A model generated the notes under the pieces. It did not search any database. It was not told the DNA's origin and was given only the letters and a program-made list of their open reading frames with translations. The translations under genes were made by a program, and so were the position numbers. 36,719 bases of DNA from Korarchaeum sp964519515 (GTDB lineage: Archaea; Korarchaeota; Korarchaeia; Korarchaeales; Korarchaeaceae), in the NCBI GenBank assembly GCA_964519515.1, contig CAZFIJ010000070.1, positions 1 through 36,719 on the forward strand. Direction: 5' to 3'. The first letter of the stretch is position 1. The number at the start of each line of letters is the position of its first letter. Below are positions 32,124-36,719 of this stretch, in pieces.

Positions 32124-32558
32124 ATGGGACGTAGGGTCATGGTCGCTGGGACGTTCGATATAATCCATGAGGGTCACATAAAAATGCTCTGGAGGGCGAA
32201 GAGCTTAGCTGGAGATGATGGTGAACTAGTAGTTGTGGTAGCTAGGGATGAGAACGTGAGGAAGTACAAGAAGAGGGAGCCCATACTGGAGGAATCGATC
32301 AGGGCATATATAGTGAAGAATCTGAAGCCCGTCGATAAGGTAGTGCTAGGGGAAAGGGATCCTATAGAATCTGTAGTGAAGCTGAAGCCAGATATTATCG
32401 CTTTGGGTTACGATCAGTGGGCGGATGAGGACTGGTTGAGGGAAGAGCTCCTGAAGAAGGGAATGAATGTGGAAATAGTTAGGCTGCCGAGATTCGGCGA
32501 TAGTTCATCTTCATCGATAGTCAAGAGAGTGATAAACTTATTCTGCTCATCTGAATAG
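32124..32558 (+). CDS. ribL: FAD synthase (archaeal nucleotidyltransferase type)
   Basis: 144 aa. The nucleotidyltransferase motif A-G-T-F-D-I-I-H-E-G-H-I-K, V-V-V-V-A-R-D-E, L-K-P-V-D-K-V-V-L-G, and I-I-A-L-G-Y-D-Q match RibL, the CTP/ATP-type enzyme that adenylates FMN to FAD. A related glycerol-3-phosphate cytidylyltransferase is possible but A-L-G-Y-D-Q favours RibL. An in-frame TTG at 32115 exists; ATG 32124 is chosen as near leaderless from the shared TATA. The 3' end overlaps the convergent gene by 12 bp. Confidence 0.87.
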   Translation: MGRRVMVAGTFDIIHEGHIKMLWRAKSLAGDDGELVVVVARDENVRKYKKREPILEESIRAYIVKNLKPVDKVVLGERDPIESVVKLKPDIIALGYDQWADEDWLREELLKKGMNVEIVRLPRFGDSSSSSIVKRVINLFCSSE

Positions 32559-33002
32559 CTTAATGAAGGAACTTGAGAATTCTCTAGCGAGTATTGAGAG
32601 TCCATCAATCGATTCTTGGTCCGATTTTATGATTAATTCACTGAAAATGTTCAATATTCCCACATCCTTCCCGAATTTCCTAGCAACTATCAAGGCTAGA
32701 TAGAGCGCATCTCTCATGATATCGCAAGCTAATTCCCTCTCCTCAACATCAGCCGAGCCCTCACATAACTCAGCGCTCCTCATTATCACTAAGGGGATCC
32801 CGCATATGAGGGTCTTGAGATCACCTCCTCTAGCATCCTGAACGTTCTCATGGAGCGTTTCGAAGAACAGGAATCTGAGGTATCCGCTCATCCTACAGAG
32901 ATCCCTCACCCTCTGGTACCGCTCTGACTCTGATTCGAATTCCTCAAGTAGCATTAAGAACTCCTCATTCGTCTGATATATGCAATCCTCTGGGGACTTC
33001 AT
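32547..33002 (-). CDS. All-helical protein of unknown function
   Basis: 151 aa, predicted entirely helical, acidic, with four cysteines (one near the N-terminus). No family recognised. ATG 33002 lies 27 bp from the TATA element shared with metS, and there is no ribosome site, so it is probably leaderless. Its 3' end overlaps the FAD synthase gene by 12 bp. The conserved-looking promoter geometry supports it as a real gene. Confidence 0.6.
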   Translation of the reverse strand: MKSPEDCIYQTNEEFLMLLEEFESESERYQRVRDLCRMSGYLRFLFFETLHENVQDARGGDLKTLICGIPLVIMRSAELCEGSADVEERELACDIMRDALYLALIVARKFGKDVGILNIFSELIIKSDQESIDGLSILAREFSSSFIKLFR

Positions 33003-33024
33003 GGGACCCGGGTGCGGGGATACG

Positions 33025-33033
33025 CTTAAAATT
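33025..33033. promoter_or_regulatory. Shared TATA element, helical protein / MetRS
   Basis: CTTAAAATT is 27 bp from ATG 33002 (-) and 32 bp from ATG 33061 (+). It excludes the upstream in-frame MetRS ATG at 32980 as the normal start. Confidence 0.5.
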
Positions 33034-33060
33034 GTTATGATGTCCAGATTGGGAGCGAAG

Positions 33061-34740
33061 ATGAGGTGGATAGTGGCCTCAGCCTGGCCTTACATAAATG
33101 CTGTCCCGCACTTAGGTACCTTAGTCCAGGTCCTCTCTTCAGATGTATTCGCGAGGTTCCTGAGGAAGATGGGGGAGGAAGTGGTGTTCGTCTCCGGCTC
33201 GGATGAGCACGGGACACCTATAGAGATAGAAGCGATAAGGAAAGGGATAGCTCCTAGGGATCTAACGGATAAGATGCATTCATATATCACTTGGCTCTTC
33301 GAGAGCTTCGGGATAAGTTACGATAACTACACGAGAACGGAGAGCGATATTCATAAGGGATTCGTGAGGGATTTCTACCTCAAGGTCTATAATGAGGGCC
33401 ACATATTCGAGAGGGAGACGGAGCAATTGTACTGCCCTAAGGACGAGATGTTCCTCCCTGACAGATTCGTCACGGGGACTTGCCCTCACTGCGGGTACGA
33501 GAGGGCTCACGGAGACCAATGCGATAGATGCGGTAGGTTGCTCAATCCGACGGATCTTATAGATCCGAGGTGTTCGATATGCGGCTCCCTCCCGGAGATG
33601 AGGAGGACTAAGCACTGGTTTTTCGACCTCCCGAAGTTCTCAGAGAAATTGAGAAAATATATAGAGGAAAATGAGAATTTACCTGAGAACGCAAAAGCTT
33701 TATCTCTATCGATGATCGATGAAGGCCTCAGACCGAGATCCCTAACTAGGGATAATAAGTGGGGAATCCCTGCGCCTTTCCCAGGCTCTGAGGGGAAGAC
33801 TATTTACGTCTGGATGGAAGCTGTCCTAGGCTACGTTTCAGCCGTGAAGGAGTACTTCCTCAAGAGAGGAGAAACTGGGAAGTTTGAGGAGTTCTGGAAG
33901 AGTGAGGGTACGAGATCCGTTTACTTCATAGGGAAGGACAATATCCCATTCCACACTATAATATTCCCGGCCCTCCTGATGGCTAGTGGGGAGGGTTATG
34001 TCCTCCCATTCAGCGTTGCCTCTACTGAGTTCCTCCTTTACGAAGGTGAGAAATTCTCAAAGAGCGAGAGGAGAGGTATCTGGATGGATGAGGCCCTCCA
34101 ACTACTTCCGGCTGATTATTGGAGGTTCTATATGATCTATATGAGACCCGAGCTTAAGGATGCGAGCTTCTCCTGGGAGGACTTCGAGTCCAAAGTCAAT
34201 GATGAGCTGAACGATATAATCGGCAACTTGATACACAGGGTCCTCTCCTTCATAGCCTCAAGGTATAATGGTCAGGTACCACTAGTTGAGCTAGATGAGG
34301 AGGCATCGAGCTTCCTCTCGAGGGTAAAGGAGATAGGCAGGGAGATCGAAGATAACCTGATGAAGATAAAGCTGAGGGATGCTCTGAGGACATTCATAGA
34401 GATGGCAAGATTAGGAAATAAATTCTTCAACAATAGGGAGCCATGGAAAGATTTTGAATCAAATAGGGGAAGAGCCGACTCCACTATACTAGCGTCATAC
34501 ATACTCCTCAAGATCATCGCATTCTACATGCACATATTCATGCCCTTCTCCGCTGAAAAGCTCTGGAAGATGCTCGGACTCGGAGGCGAGCCTGAAGCTA
34601 GAGCCGCTTTCTCAGATCATGATAAGGGGAAGATAAGCTCTTTAGAACCTTTATTCAGGAAAATAAAGAAGGAAGAATTGATAAACAAGTTAAATCAAAT
34701 AAGAGAAAGGGGAGAAGTTCTCTCCGCGAGGGAGAGTTAA
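33061..34740 (+). CDS. metG: Methionyl-tRNA synthetase, catalytic subunit
   Basis: 559 aa class I synthetase. Seen: start M-R-W-I-V-A-S-A-W-P-Y, H-L-G-T (HIGH motif), V-S-G-S-D-E-H-G-T-P, two zinc knuckles with eight cysteines (C-P-K-D ... C-P-H-C, C-D-R-C ... C-S-I-C), and K-F-S-K-S (KMSKS motif). The usual C-terminal OB-fold tRNA-binding domain is missing, and a separate gene for it is at 5394-5720. The open frame reaches 32980, but ATG 33061 fits both the promoter and the family N-terminus. Confidence 0.94.
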   Translation: MRWIVASAWPYINAVPHLGTLVQVLSSDVFARFLRKMGEEVVFVSGSDEHGTPIEIEAIRKGIAPRDLTDKMHSYITWLFESFGISYDNYTRTESDIHKGFVRDFYLKVYNEGHIFERETEQLYCPKDEMFLPDRFVTGTCPHCGYERAHGDQCDRCGRLLNPTDLIDPRCSICGSLPEMRRTKHWFFDLPKFSEKLRKYIEENENLPENAKALSLSMIDEGLRPRSLTRDNKWGIPAPFPGSEGKTIYVWMEAVLGYVSAVKEYFLKRGETGKFEEFWKSEGTRSVYFIGKDNIPFHTIIFPALLMASGEGYVLPFSVASTEFLLYEGEKFSKSERRGIWMDEALQLLPADYWRFYMIYMRPELKDASFSWEDFESKVNDELNDIIGNLIHRVLSFIASRYNGQVPLVELDEEASSFLSRVKEIGREIEDNLMKIKLRDALRTFIEMARLGNKFFNNREPWKDFESNRGRADSTILASYILLKIIAFYMHIFMPFSAEKLWKMLGLGGEPEARAAFSDHDKGKISSLEPLFRKIKKEELINKLNQIRERGEVLSARES

Positions 34741-35444
34741 TCTCTCTTCACTATGACCTCTATTGTGATATCCCCGGATGCTATCGGGTGACCTGGCTTC
34801 ATAGCTTGAATGACGACTCTGAAGGTAGAGTTCGCAGTTACATTCGCGCGCCATTCGAGAGAGGCTCTCCCCTCACTATCCGTCTTAACGTACTCTGTCA
34901 CCGTCGAGTTCGATCCTAGAGATACTGCCAAGAGCTTAGCGTTCTCAACGGGCTTCCCATCCATGGTCACTCTCGCGTATATCTTGTTGCTCACCTCAGC
35001 GTAAGTAGCGTTAGTTATTCTCGCTGTTAAGACTGGATTCTCCACCTTCAACTCCAATTCAAGGGGAGGTGCCCCGAATACACTGAAGTAAGACTCCTCA
35101 ATGATATCTTGACCATTTAAAGTAGCTCTAATCCTAAGAATGTGGAATCCAATTCTATATTTCCCCTCTTCTATATCTACACTTCCATCGATCTCCTTAG
35201 CTGGAGGGAGAGAGGTCACGTATACGGTCCTATTCAGCTCAGCATCGATGACCTCAACTGTCACTTTAGATGGCGCTGATGGGAAGGAGATAGTGAAGTT
35301 CAGCTTCCCACCTAAGGGAACAGTCCTCTCTTCGATCGATATCATGAACTTAGGAGAGCTCATTAAGGGCCAAGTCAATAGAATCGCTACGAATATCACA
35401 TTTAAAGCGACTGCCATCAGGATCTTACTTTTCATAGAGCACAT
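34737..35444 (-). CDS. Membrane-anchored or secreted beta-sandwich protein
   Basis: 235 aa. A signal anchor (about 8-28) is followed by two Ig-like beta-sandwich regions (about 35-120 and 128-233) with no enzymatic motif and several N-x-S/T glycosylation sequons. The second resembles bacterial Big-1/macroglobulin-like repeats (G-K-P-V-E-N-A-K ... T-D-S-E-G-R-A-S). Probably exposed at the cell surface. The ATG follows GAAGGGAG; a TATA candidate (TTTATAATA on the minus strand) is at 35461-35470. Confidence 0.7.
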   Translation of the reverse strand: MCSMKSKILMAVALNVIFVAILLTWPLMSSPKFMISIEERTVPLGGKLNFTISFPSAPSKVTVEVIDAELNRTVYVTSLPPAKEIDGSVDIEEGKYRIGFHILRIRATLNGQDIIEESYFSVFGAPPLELELKVENPVLTARITNATYAEVSNKIYARVTMDGKPVENAKLLAVSLGSNSTVTEYVKTDSEGRASLEWRANVTANSTFRVVIQAMKPGHPIASGDITIEVIVKRD

Positions 35445-35488
35445 ACTCCCTTCCAGATCGTATTATAAATAAACGTTACTAACGCGAA

Positions 35489-35497
35489 CATTATATT
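35489..35497 (+). promoter_or_regulatory. TATA box upstream of egsA
   Basis: CATTATATT lies about 23 bp before ATG 35515, predicting a leaderless transcript whose first ATG opens only a 14-codon frame in a different phase from egsA. Confidence 0.45.
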
Positions 35498-35603
35498 GGA
35501 TTCGAGTCTCTAATATGGGTGCTCAGAACTGGAGAATAAGAAGGGACTTGAGAGGATAGAGAGCCCCAGATACATATTCTTCGGCCCTAATGCAATTTCA
35601 AAA

Positions 35604-36611
35604 GTGGGAGAAGTCCTAAGGAGCCTTAGTATAAGGTCTCCGATCCTCTTGATAAGCGGGCCGAGCGTGACTAAGGCGGTCGCGGAGGACTTAGTATCCT
35701 CACTCGAATCTGAGTACAAGATTCTACATGTAGCGACAACTGGTGGGCTCGAGGACCTGATGGATGCCATTAAGGCAGCCAGAAAATCAGAAGTAGATCT
35801 CCTAATAGGAGTTGGTGGCGGAAAACCGCTCGATATTACTAAAATATTGGCTGCAGAACTCGGTGTCAGGTACTTAGTCGTACCGACATCAGCGAGTCAC
35901 GATGGTATAGCTTCGCCTTCAGTGAGCTTCACACTCTCTAGGGAGATAGAGGAGAGGATGGGGAGAGCGATTAGGGTAGAGGCACCCACAGCTATACTGG
36001 CTGATACGACTATAATAAATAGGGCATCTCCAGTGACCTTCAAGTCGGGTTTCGGAGATTTAGTCGCTAAGATAACGGCTGTAAGGGATTGGGAGCTAGC
36101 CTATAAACTCAGAGATGAGCCTTATAGCGAATACGCCGCATCTATGTCTTTGTTGAGTGCTAAAATAGCGATGGACCATGCTCATGAGATAAGGGCACGC
36201 TTAGAGGAATCGACTAGGATATTGGTCAAAGCCCTGATAGGTAGCGGGGTGGCGATGAGTATAGCCGGCAGCTCTAGACCAGCTAGTGGGAGTGAGCACA
36301 TGTTCAGCCACGCCCTAGATATACTCTCATCAGAAGCCGGTGTTAAGCCAGCGCCTCACGGCATCCAAGTAGCGATAGGGACTATAATGATGGCTTATTT
36401 ACAAGGTCAAGATTGGAAGATGATAAAGGAGAAACTAATCGAAGCCGGAGTACCTACTACTGCTGAGGAAGCTGGGATAAGCCCTGATATGGTAGTGAAA
36501 GCCCTGACGATAGCTCATAAGGTGAGGGATAGGTATACGATACTGGGGAGCTCGGGCTTGACGTTGAGCGCAGCTGAGAAACTAGCGCGGGTCACAGGAG
36601 TAATAAAGTGA
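35604..36611 (+). CDS. egsA: sn-Glycerol-1-phosphate dehydrogenase
   Basis: Makes the sn-1 glycerol backbone of all archaeal lipids from DHAP and NAD(P)H. Family blocks: I-G-V-G-G-G-K-P-L-D, P-T-S-A-S-H-D-G-I-A-S-P, F-G-D-L-V-A-K, and metal-site histidines in G-S-E-H-M-F-S-H-A-L-D and A-P-H-G. GTG 35604 is the first standard start in frame, but the codons just upstream read S-P-R-Y-I-F-F-G-P-N-A-I-S-K, the expected first strand of the family, so translation probably begins earlier (CTG 35529 is the only near-cognate candidate before stop TAA 35511). The stop overlaps the next gene as GTGA. Confidence 0.92.
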   Translation: MGEVLRSLSIRSPILLISGPSVTKAVAEDLVSSLESEYKILHVATTGGLEDLMDAIKAARKSEVDLLIGVGGGKPLDITKILAAELGVRYLVVPTSASHDGIASPSVSFTLSREIEERMGRAIRVEAPTAILADTTIINRASPVTFKSGFGDLVAKITAVRDWELAYKLRDEPYSEYAASMSLLSAKIAMDHAHEIRARLEESTRILVKALIGSGVAMSIAGSSRPASGSEHMFSHALDILSSEAGVKPAPHGIQVAIGTIMMAYLQGQDWKMIKEKLIEAGVPTTAEEAGISPDMVVKALTIAHKVRDRYTILGSSGLTLSAAEKLARVTGVIK

Positions 36612-36719
36612 TAGCCGATGCTGAGATCAATAAAGCGGAAAGTGAGATAAATATAATAGTAAAACCGATTGAATATAGGAAAGATTTATATAAATTCATT
36701 CCAAAAGAGATCCTATGTA
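36608..36719 (+). CDS. Unknown protein, N-terminal fragment (runs off right edge)
   Basis: GTG 36608 overlaps the egsA stop (GTGA) and opens a frame that continues to the window edge: about 37 codons, including V-K-P-I-E-Y-R-K-D-L-Y-K-F-I-P-K-E-I-L. Coupling to egsA and the absence of stops support a real gene. Too short to identify. Confidence 0.6.
   Translation, partial: MIADAEINKAESEINIIVKPIEYRKDLYKFIPKEILC

Noticed and set aside
1..36719. CRISPR array, insertion sequence, restriction or other defence cluster
   Set aside because: No regularly spaced repeats, transposase, Cas or methyltransferase/endonuclease pairs were seen; the gene content is mostly housekeeping.

Overview
The window reads as a contiguous, gene-dense stretch of an archaeal chromosome from a thermophile of the TACK side, most probably a korarchaeote. 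The case rests on content: G1P dehydrogenase, a tetraether lipid synthase homologue, an archaeal histone, S25e, an archaeal D-aminoacyl-tRNA deacylase, a NurA-HerA-Mre11 repair cluster, TATA promoters, and GAGGTGAT-type ribosome binding sites mixed with leaderless starts. Genes are packed in short operons with 1-20 bp overlaps; GTG and TTG starts are common. No insertion sequence, CRISPR array, integrase or rRNA was seen. The species is an inference; no database was searched.

Layout. 1-2750 (-): nurA, herA and the first 22 codons of mre11, which runs off the left edge. 2800-5399 (+): ADP-forming acyl-CoA synthetase alpha subunit, a PspA/Vipp1 (ESCRT-III superfamily) protein and a coupled two-TM winged-helix protein. 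5394-7083: a stand-alone tRNA-binding OB-fold protein (-) diverges from a beta-CASP RNase (+). 7080-10141 (-): N-acetyltransferase, TusA-like protein without its cysteine, S-adenosylhomocysteine hydrolase and a radical SAM protein. 10273-12417 (+): coiled-coil protein, S25e, cyclophilin-like protein, metallo-beta-lactamase protein. 12401-16218: thiL (-), a cyclic-2,3-diphosphoglycerate synthetase-like gene plus a creatininase-family gene (+), and a degenerate TIM-barrel protein (-).

16219-16992 is the largest gap, with an extremely AT-rich core, and leads into the histone gene. It is followed by tRNA-Arg(UCG) (-), a sugar isomerase-like protein (+), a PAP2-like membrane protein (-), dtdA plus a PIN-like ORF (+), and a DUF211 protein coupled to an archaeal methylthiotransferase (+). 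21898-23615 (-) holds a SpeD homologue lacking its pyruvoyl serine, a UPF0173 hydrolase and a HEAT-like protein. 23673-26546 (+) is a lipid operon (Tes-like radical SAM enzyme plus geranylgeranyl-reductase-family flavoprotein). 26473-29877 (-) is an unfamiliar three-gene operon: SAM hydroxide adenosyltransferase, a PEP-synthase-like protein without phosphohistidine domain, and a membrane protein with a P-loop-like domain lacking Walker A. The right end has thpR, a cupin, a DHH phosphoesterase, an FAD synthase-like gene, MetRS without its C-terminal domain, a secreted beta-rich protein, egsA, and the start of an unknown gene.

The strongest themes are membrane lipid chemistry (Tes, GGR, G1PDH, PAP2-like, PspA), S-adenosylmethionine chemistry (three radical SAM proteins, AHCY, SAM hydroxide adenosyltransferase, the SpeD-like protein), and a repeated promoter layout in which one near-palindromic TATA element lies between two divergent starts about 25-35 bp away on each side.
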